Positions 33,917-41,989 are shown, counted from the first letter of the stretch. The stretch is 64,000 nt of DNA from Chryseobacterium sp. ON_d1 (GCF_006829085.1 NZ_BJTC01000014.1:62001-126000); one strand, 5' to 3'. A program made the numbers and translations. The notes: generated by a model from the letters alone, not told the origin.

Positions 33917-34513
33917 CTAATATAAAATTTTGCGATTTTCAATTCTCACGATTTTATCCTTCTCCATATGCTTGATGGTTCTGATTGCGGTTTCTACACA
34001 AAGTCCTGTAAGACTTGCCATCTGTTGCCTCGTTAATGGAATCAGGAATGAATATGGACGTGCATCTTTCTGAAAGCTCTTCAAATAATCCATAAGCCCT
34101 CTAAGCCGGATAGATGGATTCTGTGACGAGAGATTCTGCATCATGATAAACTTATAATAAAGACGTTCAGAAAGAAAACTGCTCACTTCCAGATACAATT
34201 CTGGAGATTGACTGAGCAGATTGAAAAAGATGGATTTGTGAAGTCTTAGGACACTGCATTCTGTGATGGCTTCAGCATTCATAGGATAAGGTTTTTCAAT
34301 AAATAGAATGGATTCTCCACAGCTTGCTCCGTCAGACAGAATGTTTTGAATAAATTCTTTTCCTTCTTCATTGTAATTATTAAGTTTTATCTCTCCCTGG
34401 ATAATCTGGTAATAATAGTTGGGAGTATCCCCTTCCCGGAATATCATTTCTGAAGGGGTATAGTGCCTCGTTTCTGCTCCCGCTGAAATCAAAATATTTT
34501 CGTCGATAACCAT
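33917..34513 (-). CDS. Crp/Fnr family transcriptional regulator
   Basis: 198 residues: cyclic-nucleotide-binding-like beta roll (about 15-115), dimer helix, and a C-terminal winged HTH (about 150-195, RQQMASLTGLCVETAIRTIK). It has no N-terminal Cys cluster, so it is not a classical oxygen-sensing FNR. It lies upstream of the KGG-to-DUF6766 operon on the same strand and is the prime candidate to bind the palindromes at 33556 and 35116. A tandem 11-bp repeat sits in its leader (34522-34543). Confidence 0.9.
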   Translation of the reverse strand: MVIDENILISAGAETRHYTPSEMIFREGDTPNYYYQIIQGEIKLNNYNEEGKEFIQNILSDGASCGESILFIEKPYPMNAEAITECSVLRLHKSIFFNLLSQSPELYLEVSSFLSERLYYKFIMMQNLSSQNPSIRLRGLMDYLKSFQKDARPYSFLIPLTRQQMASLTGLCVETAIRTIKHMEKDKIVRIENRKILY

Positions 34514-34521
34514 AATAGTTG

Positions 34522-34543
34522 TTTTCTTCTTCTTTTCTTCTTC
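34522..34543. repeat. Two tandem copies of an 11-bp polypyrimidine unit
   Basis: TTTTCTTCTTC is repeated head to tail at 34522-34532 and 34533-34543, eight bases from the start codon of the Crp/Fnr gene. On the coding strand it is a purine-rich GAAGAAGAAAA tract. A slippage-prone leader is possible. Confidence 0.65.
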
Positions 34544-34768
34544 TTAGTCTTAGTAAAAATATCATTGGGAACTGACTTTTATATACATGCAAAAATTGAA
34601 CCTTTATGATTATTTCAAGCGTTAAAAAAGGTTAAAAAAAATAATTAATTCAAACTTATTTCAAATTATTATTCTATTATTTTTATAATAATTCGAATTA
34701 ATTTATCATTTTGATGCCACGTTTTTTATACCCTTTATTTTCTTTATCCGCTGAAAATATAAGATAAT

Positions 34769-34799
34769 AAACCCGCTTCATGGTTATGAGAACGGGCTT
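34769..34799 (-). terminator. Terminator-like hairpin after the lipoprotein gene
   Basis: Arms AAACCCG and CGGGCTT (one G-T pair), extended inward by CATGA/TCTCAT-type pairs, lie directly after the stop of the 34802 lipoprotein gene on the minus strand. Confidence 0.6.
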
Positions 34800-34801
34800 A
34801 C

Positions 34802-35059
34802 TTAATGAATAACAGCAAAAGTGTTATTGATTTTTTTTTTTGGAGTTCTGACAGTATCACTATTCCTTTTCGAAGAAAGGGTATCAGCACGCACTGTATC
34901 CGAAGGTAACGGGGCCATAGGTGCACTATTGGAAACCGTATCTGCTGTCATTGTCTCAGCTATGACACTGTCGTGTGTAACGGATGTTTCTGTTCTGGAT
35001 TCTTTCTTACAACTTAAGACAATGAATCCTGCAAACAGGATGGACATAATAAATCTCAT
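34802..35059 (-). CDS. Small Ser/Thr-rich lipoprotein
   Basis: 85 residues with a signal sequence and lipobox VLSC (Cys 17), then a disordered-looking Thr/Ser/Asp-rich chain ending basic (TPKKKINNTF). No family is recognised. Its promoter carries a -7 element TACTTTTG (35085-35092) and a palindrome (35116-35129) laid out like those of the stress operon, so it is likely in the same regulon. Confidence 0.75.
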   Translation of the reverse strand: MRFIMSILFAGFIVLSCKKESRTETSVTHDSVIAETMTADTVSNSAPMAPLPSDTVRADTLSSKRNSDTVRTPKKKINNTFAVIH

Positions 35060-35084
35060 AATAGTATATTTTGTGGTGATGGTT

Positions 35085-35092
35085 CAAAAGTA
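35085..35092 (-). promoter_or_regulatory. -7 element of the lipoprotein gene
   Basis: It reads TACTTTTG on the minus strand, 26 bases from the ATG, and lies 23 bases from the Crp/Fnr-type palindrome. Confidence 0.55.
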
Positions 35093-35115
35093 GCCTATTA
35101 TGAGTGTGTTTTCTT

Positions 35116-35129
35116 ATGACTTAAATCAT
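35116..35129 (-). promoter_or_regulatory. Crp/Fnr-type palindrome upstream of the lipoprotein gene
   Basis: ATGAC-TTAA-ATCAT within a context TTATGAC...TCAT shared with the box at 33556. Its centre is 34 bases upstream of the -7 centre, one base different from the KGG promoter. Confidence 0.6.
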
Positions 35130-35145
35130 AATGCTTTATTTTTAA

Positions 35146-36030
35146 TTATTTCGCAAATTTTTTAGTCCCGGCTACACAAAGAATAACCCCTATTGTCACT
35201 CCCAGCATTCCTATACTTACCGGCTCGTGCAGAAGGTATGCTGCCAAAGCCAGTCCAAAGAAAGGCTGAAGCAGCTGAAGCTGCCCTACTGAAGTAATTC
35301 CGCCCTGTGCTAACCCTTTATACCAAAATATAAAACCAATAAACATACTGAATAATGAAATGTATCCCAACCCGAACCATCCTTTAAAACTTATTGTTTC
35401 CATATCGGCAGGTAAATAAATAAAAAATAACGGAAGCATTACCGGTAAAGATAAAACCAACGCCCACGAAATAACCTGCCACCCGCCCAGAGTTTTTGAA
35501 AGCTTAGCTCCTTCAGCATATCCGAGACCGCATAAAATAACGGCCAGCAGCATTAGAATATCTCCAATAGGAGCTGCTGAGATTCCCTGAGAAAAAGCAT
35601 AGCCTACCACCAGAATACTGCCTACCACTGAAAAGAACCAGAACACAGGATGAGGCCTTTCCCCTCCACGCAACACTCCGAATATAGCTGTAGCCAACGG
35701 CAACATTCCCAGAAATACAATAGAATGAGCAGAGGTAAGATATTGCAACGCTAAAGATGAAAGCAATGGAAATCCTATCACACAGCCAATAGCTACAAGA
35801 ACCAAAGAAAATAACTGTTCCTTTGCAGGGCGTTTTTCTTTATAAATCAATAACACAGAAAGGGCCAATATTCCGGCAATCACTGCACGGGCTACCGTTA
35901 CAAAGAAAGGGTCCATCTCCATTACAGCCAGTTTTGTCGCCGGCATAGAGCCGCTGAAAAGTAAAACTCCTATAAAACCGTTTATCCAGCCGCTTACGGC
36001 CTGGTCTTTTGAAATTGTATCTGCCATCAT
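35146..36030 (-). CDS. EamA/DMT family transporter
   Basis: A 294-residue inner-membrane protein with ten hydrophobic segments forming two EamA repeats (about 18-150 and 160-290), ending in a basic KKFAK tail. Such transporters export amino acids or metabolites. It is divergent from a MocR regulator across 94 bases, a pairing usually reflecting regulator and target. Confidence 0.9.
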   Translation of the reverse strand: MMADTISKDQAVSGWINGFIGVLLFSGSMPATKLAVMEMDPFFVTVARAVIAGILALSVLLIYKEKRPAKEQLFSLVLVAIGCVIGFPLLSSLALQYLTSAHSIVFLGMLPLATAIFGVLRGGERPHPVFWFFSVVGSILVVGYAFSQGISAAPIGDILMLLAVILCGLGYAEGAKLSKTLGGWQVISWALVLSLPVMLPLFFIYLPADMETISFKGWFGLGYISLFSMFIGFIFWYKGLAQGGITSVGQLQLLQPFFGLALAAYLLHEPVSIGMLGVTIGVILCVAGTKKFAK

Positions 36031-36096
36031 TTAATTAAGTTTTATTGATGATTCAAAATTAGAAAGGAAAATCAGATAAACACAGTATCAGTTTTG

Positions 36097-36104
36097 TATA
36101 TTTG
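36097..36104 (+). promoter_or_regulatory. -7 element of the second MocR gene
   Basis: TATATTTG matches TAnnTTTG and lies 20 bases before the ATG at 36125. Confidence 0.5.
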
Positions 36105-36124
36105 CATGAGCACAGTTCAGAATT

Positions 36125-37546
36125 ATGAATAAAGAATTTTTATATACAGAAATTGCAGACGGCATTGCCGGACAGATCAGAAATGGCGTCTTAAAAGCCG
36201 GAGATAAGCTTCCTTCGGTAAGAATGTTGTGCCAGGAACATCAGGTAAGTATGAATACGGCCAAACGTGTTTTTCTGGAACTTGAGTCGCTGTCTTTAGT
36301 AGAATCCAAACCGCAGTCAGGATATTTTGTAAGCCGGATATTTTCTGCGAAGCTTCCCTTGCCTGAAATAAGCAGTCCGTCACTGATCGCCAATAATGAT
36401 GAGCCTGACGAGCTGATCAGTAAAGTGTATGAAAATATGGGAAAACAGGACCTTACCTTTTTTTCTATAGGAATCCCATCTGGAGATCTTTTACCGCAGG
36501 CAAAACTTAAAAAAGAAATTATCAATGCCACCAGAGAACTAAAAGACGGCGGCACCGAATATGAAGAACTTCAGGGAAATCTAAAGTTAAGAAGAATGAT
36601 TGCCGTACGTTCTTTACAATGGGGAGGAAATCTGAGCGAAAACGATCTGATCACGACCAATGGAGGAATGAATGCTCTTTCTTTCTGTCTGATGGCTTTA
36701 GGAAAACCTGGAGACACCATTGCTATTGAAAGTCCCTGTTATCCTGGAATACTGCAACTGGCCAACGGATTAGGCCTGAAAGTCCTGGAACTTCCTACAC
36801 ACCCAACCACCGGTATCGAAATTGAAGCCCTAAAAAAAGTAATTCCCAACATAGATCTCTGTTTACTGATTCCTAATTTCAATTCGCCGCTAGGAAGCTG
36901 TATGCCGGATGAAAATAAAAAGGAAATTGTCAGAATACTTTCTGAAAACAATATTCCACTGATAGAAGATGATGTGTATGGAGATCTTTATTTCGGGACC
37001 AGCCGGCCTAAATGCTGTAAATCTTTTGATAAAGACGGAAATGTCCTTTATTGCAGCTCTATTTCAAAAACCCTGGCTCCTGGTTATCGGGTAGGCTGGA
37101 TTGCTCCTGGGAAATATAAAGATAAGATCATGAAGCTTAAACTACTGCACTCTACTTCGTCTATTTCCATTGTCAATGAAGCGGTTGCCAATTTCCTTAA
37201 ATCCGGAAAATATGAAAAACATCTTCAACAGCTTCGCAGAACATTACAGATCAATTATCAGAATTATGTTCAGACCATTGCAGAATCTTTTCCGGAAGGC
37301 ACTAAAACCAGCCGCCCACAGGGAGGATTGTCTATATGGATAGAATTTGATAAAAAGATAAAAACAACAGAATTATATGATCTGGCCATCAAACAGAACA
37401 TAAGCATAGCTCCCGGAAGAATGTTTACCCTTCAGGAACAGTTTGAGAACTGTATGAGACTCTGTATAGGGCTTCCATGGTCGGACAATACACAGACAAA
37501 GCTGAGACAGGTAGGACAACTTGCCAAAAAGATTTATTTGAAGTAA
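36125..37546 (+). CDS. MocR-type PLP-dependent transcriptional regulator
   Basis: 473 residues: GntR winged helix (about 5-75, KAGDKLPSVRMLCQEHQVSM), then an aminotransferase-like domain with the PLP Lys 315 in SISKTLAPGYRVGWI and an upstream IEDDVYGDLYF motif. Closer in pattern to the 2-aminoadipate aminotransferase-like branch than the first MocR of this window. It is divergent from the EamA exporter, which is its likely target. Confidence 0.9.
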   Translation: MNKEFLYTEIADGIAGQIRNGVLKAGDKLPSVRMLCQEHQVSMNTAKRVFLELESLSLVESKPQSGYFVSRIFSAKLPLPEISSPSLIANNDEPDELISKVYENMGKQDLTFFSIGIPSGDLLPQAKLKKEIINATRELKDGGTEYEELQGNLKLRRMIAVRSLQWGGNLSENDLITTNGGMNALSFCLMALGKPGDTIAIESPCYPGILQLANGLGLKVLELPTHPTTGIEIEALKKVIPNIDLCLLIPNFNSPLGSCMPDENKKEIVRILSENNIPLIEDDVYGDLYFGTSRPKCCKSFDKDGNVLYCSSISKTLAPGYRVGWIAPGKYKDKIMKLKLLHSTSSISIVNEAVANFLKSGKYEKHLQQLRRTLQINYQNYVQTIAESFPEGTKTSRPQGGLSIWIEFDKKIKTTELYDLAIKQNISIAPGRMFTLQEQFENCMRLCIGLPWSDNTQTKLRQVGQLAKKIYLK

Positions 37547-37556
37547 GGAAGATGGA

Positions 37557-37672
37557 GGCTGGAAGATGGAAGTGATTATAGTTTTAAGAATAGCTTAGAA
37601 GGTGTAAATAATAACTACCAAGTTCTTCTATGTTTACCGGAACTTCAAGCTTCCCTCGCCCATCTTTCAGCC
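37557..37672. repeat. Inverted-repeat-bounded intergenic element
   Basis: Ends GGCTGGAAGATGG (37557-37569) and CCATCTTTCAGCC (37660-37672) are complementary at 12 of 13 positions and bound about 115 bases between convergent genes. GAAGATGGA words repeat inside. It has no coding frame and looks like a small non-autonomous repeat; the right end stops three bases before the Crp/Fnr stop codon. Confidence 0.6.
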
Positions 37673-37674
37673 TT

Positions 37675-38268
37675 TTATTTATCCGGAACGAAATTTTTTC
37701 TTGCCAGCTCTTTTCTTACACGGCTTAAGCTTTCAGGAGTAATTCCCAGATAAGAAGCGATCATCCATTGCGGAACTCTCAGCAGTAAATCCGGATACAT
37801 CTTGATAAATTTCATGTACCTTTCTTCAGCCGTTTCTCCCAGCAAAGAATTGATCCTGTTCTGAAGGCTCCTGATATGTTTCTGAAGCAAAAAGTCACTT
37901 CTTTCAATGCTGTTGGGAAATTGTTCTACCAATTTATTGAAAAAGTCAGGATGTAAAAACAGAACCTCCGAATCTTCTACAGCTTCTATATAATAAATGG
38001 ATTTTTCATTGAAATAAAGACTGCTTCGGTCAGAAATCAACCAGCTCTCAGGAGCAAACTGTATGATGTGCTCTTTTCCGTTTTTATCAATAGAATACAT
38101 CTTCAGCAGCCCTTTTTCTACAAAGAATATATGGCGGCATATTTCGCCATACTGAAGAAGAAACTGGTTTTTAGGAATTTTCTTTACTTCATAGTGCAGA
38201 CTGCAGGTATTTACGTTCTGAAGGGGAACATTTAAAACTTTGGCTAAATAATTATTTATATTCTTCAT
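37675..38268 (-). CDS. Crp/Fnr family regulator of the bacillithiol operon
   Basis: 197 residues with an N-terminal cNMP-like beta roll and a C-terminal HTH (about 155-190, WMIASYLGITPESLSRVRKEL). It overlaps the ytxJ stop by four bases. It is therefore the fourth gene of the bstA/DUF1569/ytxJ operon and may sense thiol or redox state and feed back on it. Confidence 0.9.
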   Translation of the reverse strand: MKNINNYLAKVLNVPLQNVNTCSLHYEVKKIPKNQFLLQYGEICRHIFFVEKGLLKMYSIDKNGKEHIIQFAPESWLISDRSSLYFNEKSIYYIEAVEDSEVLFLHPDFFNKLVEQFPNSIERSDFLLQKHIRSLQNRINSLLGETAEERYMKFIKMYPDLLLRVPQWMIASYLGITPESLSRVRKELARKNFVPDK

Positions 38269-38645
38269 GGTACAATCTGGCTTAAGGAAATATCCTGGTG
38301 TGAAGCATTGCTGACGGGCTTTCCGTTTTCTATGACAATGAGCTGCGGACTTTCATGTCTGATTTCAAGATCCGCTGCTATTTTATTGGAAATAGGTCTG
38401 TGAGCCAACAGGTCCAGATAGTATACATGAATCGGCTGGTCTGAGCTTTCAATCTCTTTCTCAAAGTTTTTCAATACAGTTCTGCTGATAAAGCAGCTTG
38501 TAGAATGTTTGAATATCGCTATCTTATTCTGAAAAGATTCTTCCATAGCTTTGGCAAGATCTTCCTCAGATTCTATCTTTTTCCAGAATGATTTCTGATC
38601 AGGGGCTTCGTTTTTTCCACCAAATATTTTATCAAAAAAACTCAT
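38265..38645 (-). CDS. ytxJ: Bacillithiol system redox-active protein YtxJ
   Basis: 126 residues of thioredoxin fold with a single active-site Cys 51 in the motif KHSTSCFIS, as in YtxJ monothiol bacilliredoxin-like proteins. It is expected to remove bacillithiol from mixed disulfides. It overlaps the DUF1569 gene upstream and the Crp/Fnr gene downstream by four bases each. Confidence 0.88.
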   Translation of the reverse strand: MSFFDKIFGGKNEAPDQKSFWKKIESEEDLAKAMEESFQNKIAIFKHSTSCFISRTVLKNFEKEIESSDQPIHVYYLDLLAHRPISNKIAADLEIRHESPQLIVIENGKPVSNASHQDISLSQIVP

Positions 38646-39103
38646 ACATTAAATTGTTTTAGATGGTGATCAAGATGTTTGTATTCTAAAAATGTCCAGT
38701 CTTTTTCAGTCATTTCCCCGAATAATCTGTGATGTTCCGGCAGCCTGTTTTTATGACAAGCTTCCCGGAATTCCTCCAGCGTCTTCAGCAGATTGGTTTT
38801 TGATTCATCAAAATCACACTCAAAATTAACGATTAGTTTTTGAAAAGTAGGCATGTTTCTGGGAATTCCATTATTGAAAACATACATTTCTATTTTAGTA
38901 CAGATTCCTATGGCCCCAAACAGGAGATTAATCCGGGGAAGTTCCAGCTTTTCCAGAGCTACCTGAAGCACCAGATCACAATGCTTCAGCATCTGGCATA
39001 CATTCATTTTCCCCCATTTCTTTGGGGAAATTGCAGATAGTCTGGAAATTCTGTCTACAATTTCCTGATAGTGAACGGGATTATTAAGATTCTTCCTTAC
39101 CAA
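38642..39103 (-). CDS. DUF1569 (DinB superfamily) protein
   Basis: 153 residues of the four-helix DinB/YfiT superfamily. The candidate metal triad is His 41 (LKHCD), His 143 and His 147 (KHLDHH). The frame opens with a TTG at 39103 inside the bstA stop region; no ATG precedes the conserved part, so translational coupling is likely. It is probably a second thiol-S-transferase-like protein beside BstA; that is inference. Confidence 0.82.
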   Translation of the reverse strand: MVRKNLNNPVHYQEIVDRISRLSAISPKKWGKMNVCQMLKHCDLVLQVALEKLELPRINLLFGAIGICTKIEMYVFNNGIPRNMPTFQKLIVNFECDFDESKTNLLKTLEEFREACHKNRLPEHHRLFGEMTEKDWTFLEYKHLDHHLKQFNV

Positions 39104-39633
39104 CCTTTTTCTATCTTCAGATTTTCAATATGAGCAAAATGATGATTACAATGCCACACATAGAGAGCAAGACAGTCTCTTAAATTATAGTTTTTATGAT
39201 GCTCAGGATGATGAAATGTTCTTTCAAACTGTTTATTGGTAAGACTTTTAAGGAGTACCACCCATCTCTGATGTGTCCCCTTGAGCATTCTCATTGCCGG
39301 TTTTACAGGCATGTGAAAACTATCCTGAAGCTCAGCCCATTTCGCTTCATCATATGGTTTTATGGTCGGATTATCTTCTGTAAGAGCCAGCTTAAAGCGG
39401 ATAAAACTATTGATGTGGCTGTCTGAAAGGTGGTTTACCAGTTGTCTTACAGTCCAGCCCCCTTCTCTGTAAGGGGTATCCAGCTGATCATCTGTAAAAT
39501 GTTCAATGAGATTCTTTAGACGGCCGGGAAAATCTTTGATCACTTTGATGTAAACATCCAATGTAGTGTCACAAATGTTTTCAGGAACTTCAAACGGTCC
39601 TATAGGAAACTTTTTTTTCTCTAAATCACTCAT
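39097..39633 (-). CDS. bstA: YfiT family bacillithiol transferase
   Basis: 178 residues from the ATG at 39633 (a longer start lacks support). The metal-binding triad is His 68, His 161 and His 165 (WHCNHHFAH), corresponding to the Ni-binding His of B. subtilis YfiT; GPFEVPENI marks the family start. BstA conjugates bacillithiol to electrophiles for detoxification. It is the first gene of a four-gene overlapping operon. Confidence 0.9.
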   Translation of the reverse strand: MSDLEKKKFPIGPFEVPENICDTTLDVYIKVIKDFPGRLKNLIEHFTDDQLDTPYREGGWTVRQLVNHLSDSHINSFIRFKLALTEDNPTIKPYDEAKWAELQDSFHMPVKPAMRMLKGTHQRWVVLLKSLTNKQFERTFHHPEHHKNYNLRDCLALYVWHCNHHFAHIENLKIEKGW

Positions 39634-39705
39634 TATCCAGGTTTTATTTTTTATTACCAATTTGTCTCATCATTATGATGAAACAGTTTTTCAAATATCG
39701 CTGGC

Positions 39706-39730
39706 GTAAATTTATCAAAAATTCAAGAAT
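39706..39730 (+). repeat. 25-bp direct repeat, copy 1
   Basis: It matches 41171-41195 at 24 of 25 positions (starts GTAAATTTATCAAAAATTC, ends AAGAAT). The two copies flank the RNA helicase gene and have the same orientation. Confidence 0.6.
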
Positions 39731-39791
39731 ATAAAGTGAATAAAGCATTAATTGTATTGATAATGCTTTATAAGAAATATTATCTTTCATC

Positions 39792-39830
39792 CATAAAAGG
39801 CTTCAATTGTATAAACTGAAGCTTTTTATG
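39792..39830 (-). terminator. Intrinsic terminator of the RNA helicase gene
   Basis: Arms CATAAAAGGCTTCA and TGAAGCTTTTTATG with an 11-base loop lie 15 bases after the helicase stop; a second, shorter hairpin with TAAAGCATTA arms follows at 39741-39770. Confidence 0.7.
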
Positions 39831-39844
39831 GGAAATGGAATAGG

Positions 39845-40987
39845 TTAATAACCGTGTAAATCAATTCCTTCTGTTCTTTGTAAGGGTACTTTCTTACCCA
39901 TTTTCTTTTGAATCACTCTGAAATGATGCAGTTCATCATCCGTAAGAATGCTGATTGCCGTTCCTTTTTCATTGGCACGCCCTGTTCTGCCAATACGGTG
40001 AATATAATCCAGCGGGGACCGCGGCAATTCGTAATTGATAACACATGGCAGGGATTCAATATGAATTCCACGGCCGATTAAGTCTGTAGCTACCAAAATC
40101 TGGGCTCCGTCTACTTTAAACTCTTCCAGATTATTCCTCCTCGCTCCCTGCGATTTCTGGCTGTGAATAGCTACAGCTTTTATTTTATTCTTTTTAAGCT
40201 TCTCTACCAGGTTATCCGCAGATCTTGTAGAGGAAACAAAAACCAATGCTTTTTCAACTTTCTTTTCTTTAATCAGATATCTTAAAAACGGCCCCTTATT
40301 TTCAGGCGCAACATGATAAGCCAGCTGTTCAATATTATCAATCTCAACTTCCTCTTTTTTGATCTCAATAAGGACAGGATTAATGGAGAGACGTTCCTTC
40401 ATTTCAGCTACTTTATCATTCAGGGTCGCGGAAAATAAAATAGTCTGCTTTGCTACAGGCATCATGGCAAAAAGCTTATTCATTTCTTCACCAAATCCAA
40501 GCTGGAACATTTTATCTGCTTCATCAATCACCAGATGTTTAATTCCAGAAATACTCAGTGCATTATGATCTATTAAATCCAATAAACGCCCGGGTGTTGC
40601 TATCAGAACTTCCACTCCAAACATCCCCTTCATCTGTGGGTTGATAGAAACTCCCCCATACACTGCCATTGTACGCACTTCCCTTTTCAGATTTTCTGTG
40701 AAAGCCCTGCAAACTTCATCAATCTGAATCGCAAGCTCACGCGTAGGAACCAATATCAAAACCTGCACATTACGATCTTTCTTAACTTCTGCAGTCTGTA
40801 ATTTTTCTAAAATCGGCATCACAAAACAAGCCGTTTTTCCGGAACCGGTCTGTGCAATTCCCATCAGGTCTTTTCCCTGCAAAATAACAGGAACAGCCTG
40901 CTCCTGTATCGGAAAAGGTTTTAAATATCCCAGTTTGTTGACAGAACGAATAATATTGTGTGATAATCCTAACGATTCAAATGACAT
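39845..40987 (-). CDS. DEAD/DEAH-box RNA helicase
   Basis: A 380-residue RhlE-type RNA helicase. Q motif FPIQEQAVP, Walker A AQTGSGKT (45-52), DEAD box in VIDEADKMFQLGF, SAT in LFSATLN, and motif VI HRIGRTGR. It is a compact form without a long basic C-terminal tail, so it lacks the extra RNA-binding domain of larger paralogues. The likely role is rRNA or mRNA remodelling, often at low temperature. Confidence 0.92.
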   Translation of the reverse strand: MSFESLGLSHNIIRSVNKLGYLKPFPIQEQAVPVILQGKDLMGIAQTGSGKTACFVMPILEKLQTAEVKKDRNVQVLILVPTRELAIQIDEVCRAFTENLKREVRTMAVYGGVSINPQMKGMFGVEVLIATPGRLLDLIDHNALSISGIKHLVIDEADKMFQLGFGEEMNKLFAMMPVAKQTILFSATLNDKVAEMKERLSINPVLIEIKKEEVEIDNIEQLAYHVAPENKGPFLRYLIKEKKVEKALVFVSSTRSADNLVEKLKKNKIKAVAIHSQKSQGARRNNLEEFKVDGAQILVATDLIGRGIHIESLPCVINYELPRSPLDYIHRIGRTGRANEKGTAISILTDDELHHFRVIQKKMGKKVPLQRTEGIDLHGY

Positions 40988-41142
40988 AAAATACTTATTT
41001 ACGGCAAAGATACGCTATTGATATTTGGTGTACATCTCAAAAATCCTGTACTCCTTGTAGAAAAGATAATTATTCTATATTCTAACCCTTTCATTTTATA
41101 AGTGTTAAAAAATTATATTGCCGATTTGTCCGATAATTCGGT

Positions 41143-41171
41143 TTTGGACAAATTTTTGCCGATTAGTTTTG
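41143..41171 (+). promoter_or_regulatory. Promoter of pncA
   Basis: TTTG (41143-41146) and TAGTTTTG (41164-41171) are separated by 17 bases, matching the Bacteroidota -33/-7 pattern, 31 bases before the ATG. An inverted repeat ATTTGTCC/GGACAAAT (41124-41131, 41146-41153) overlaps the -33 element and could be an operator. Confidence 0.6.
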
Positions 41172-41195
41172 TAAATTTATCAAAAATTCGAGAAT
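41171..41195 (+). repeat. 25-bp direct repeat, copy 2
   Basis: It matches 39706-39730 at 24 of 25 bases. It lies in the pncA leader, directly after the -7 element. Confidence 0.6.
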
Positions 41196-41202
41196 TCAAA
41201 AT

Positions 41203-41808
41203 ATGAAAAAAGCGTTAATAATAGTCGATGTACAGAATGATTTTTGTGAAGGCGGAACACTTGCGGTCCCTGGAGCCAGCGAAATTATTCCATACATCAA
41301 TCTTCTGATGGAGGAAAATGCATATGACCAGGTAGTCCTTACACAAGACTGGCATCCTGCAGGGCATAAAAGTTTTGCAAGCAGCAATGGAAGAAAGGTA
41401 GGAGAAAGTATTATTTTAAATGGAGTTCCACAGTTTATGTGGCCGGATCACTGTATTCAGGGAACTTTCGGAGCAGAATTCCATAAAGATCTGAACAGAG
41501 ATAAAGTAACCCATATTGTACAGAAAGGTAAAAATATTGAAATCGACAGTTACAGCGGATTCCAGGATAACAATCACTTTATGAAAACAGGCCTGGACGA
41601 TTTTTTGAAATATCATGATATCCAATTGGTGGAAATTGTAGGATTGGCATTAGACTATTGTGTTAAATTCACTGCATTAGATGCAGTTGCCAATGGATAT
41701 GTAACCTGCCTGCATTTCAACGGCACACGTGCTGTCAATGTAAAACCTGACAATGCAAGAGATGCGATCTATGAAATGATTGAGAAAGGAGTAACAGTCT
41801 TAGGGTAA
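41203..41808 (+). CDS. pncA: Nicotinamidase
   Basis: A 201-residue isochorismatase-fold amidase converting nicotinamide to nicotinate in NAD salvage. The catalytic triad is Asp 9 (IIVDVQNDF), Lys 108 (VQKGKNIEIDSYSGF) and Cys 153 (LALDYCVKFTALD), and the metal motif is QDWHPAGHKSF. There is one conserved start. It is followed by a strong hairpin inside an inverted-repeat element. Confidence 0.93.
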   Translation: MKKALIIVDVQNDFCEGGTLAVPGASEIIPYINLLMEENAYDQVVLTQDWHPAGHKSFASSNGRKVGESIILNGVPQFMWPDHCIQGTFGAEFHKDLNRDKVTHIVQKGKNIEIDSYSGFQDNNHFMKTGLDDFLKYHDIQLVEIVGLALDYCVKFTALDAVANGYVTCLHFNGTRAVNVKPDNARDAIYEMIEKGVTVLG

Positions 41809-41987
41809 TTATGAATTATAAAAGATGAGTTATGAATTTTTATATTCATAGCTTAATATAACAAAAAAGCGCAGGAAATAATTCTGCGCTTTTTTATTTA
41901 TTATCCTAAAATCCCTTTTGAAAAAATGATATAAGCTGGAACCCCTGAATCTGTCATTCATAATTCATAACTTATAATTCATCATTA
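41809..41987. repeat. MITE-like element with 30-bp inverted ends around a terminator
   Basis: The left end (about 41809-41837: TTATGAATTATAAAAGATGA, then GTTATGAAT) is nearly the reverse complement of the right end (about 41955-41987: ATTCATAATTCATAAC, then TTATAATTCATCATTA). It fills the gap between the convergent pncA and pseudouridine synthase genes. The strong terminator at 41863-41895 lies inside it. Confidence 0.65.
41863..41895. terminator. Bidirectional intrinsic terminator
   Basis: A perfect 12-bp stem AAAAAAGCGCAG/CTGCGCTTTTTT with a 9-base loop, with T runs on both strands. Confidence 0.85.
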
Positions 41988-41989
41988 TT

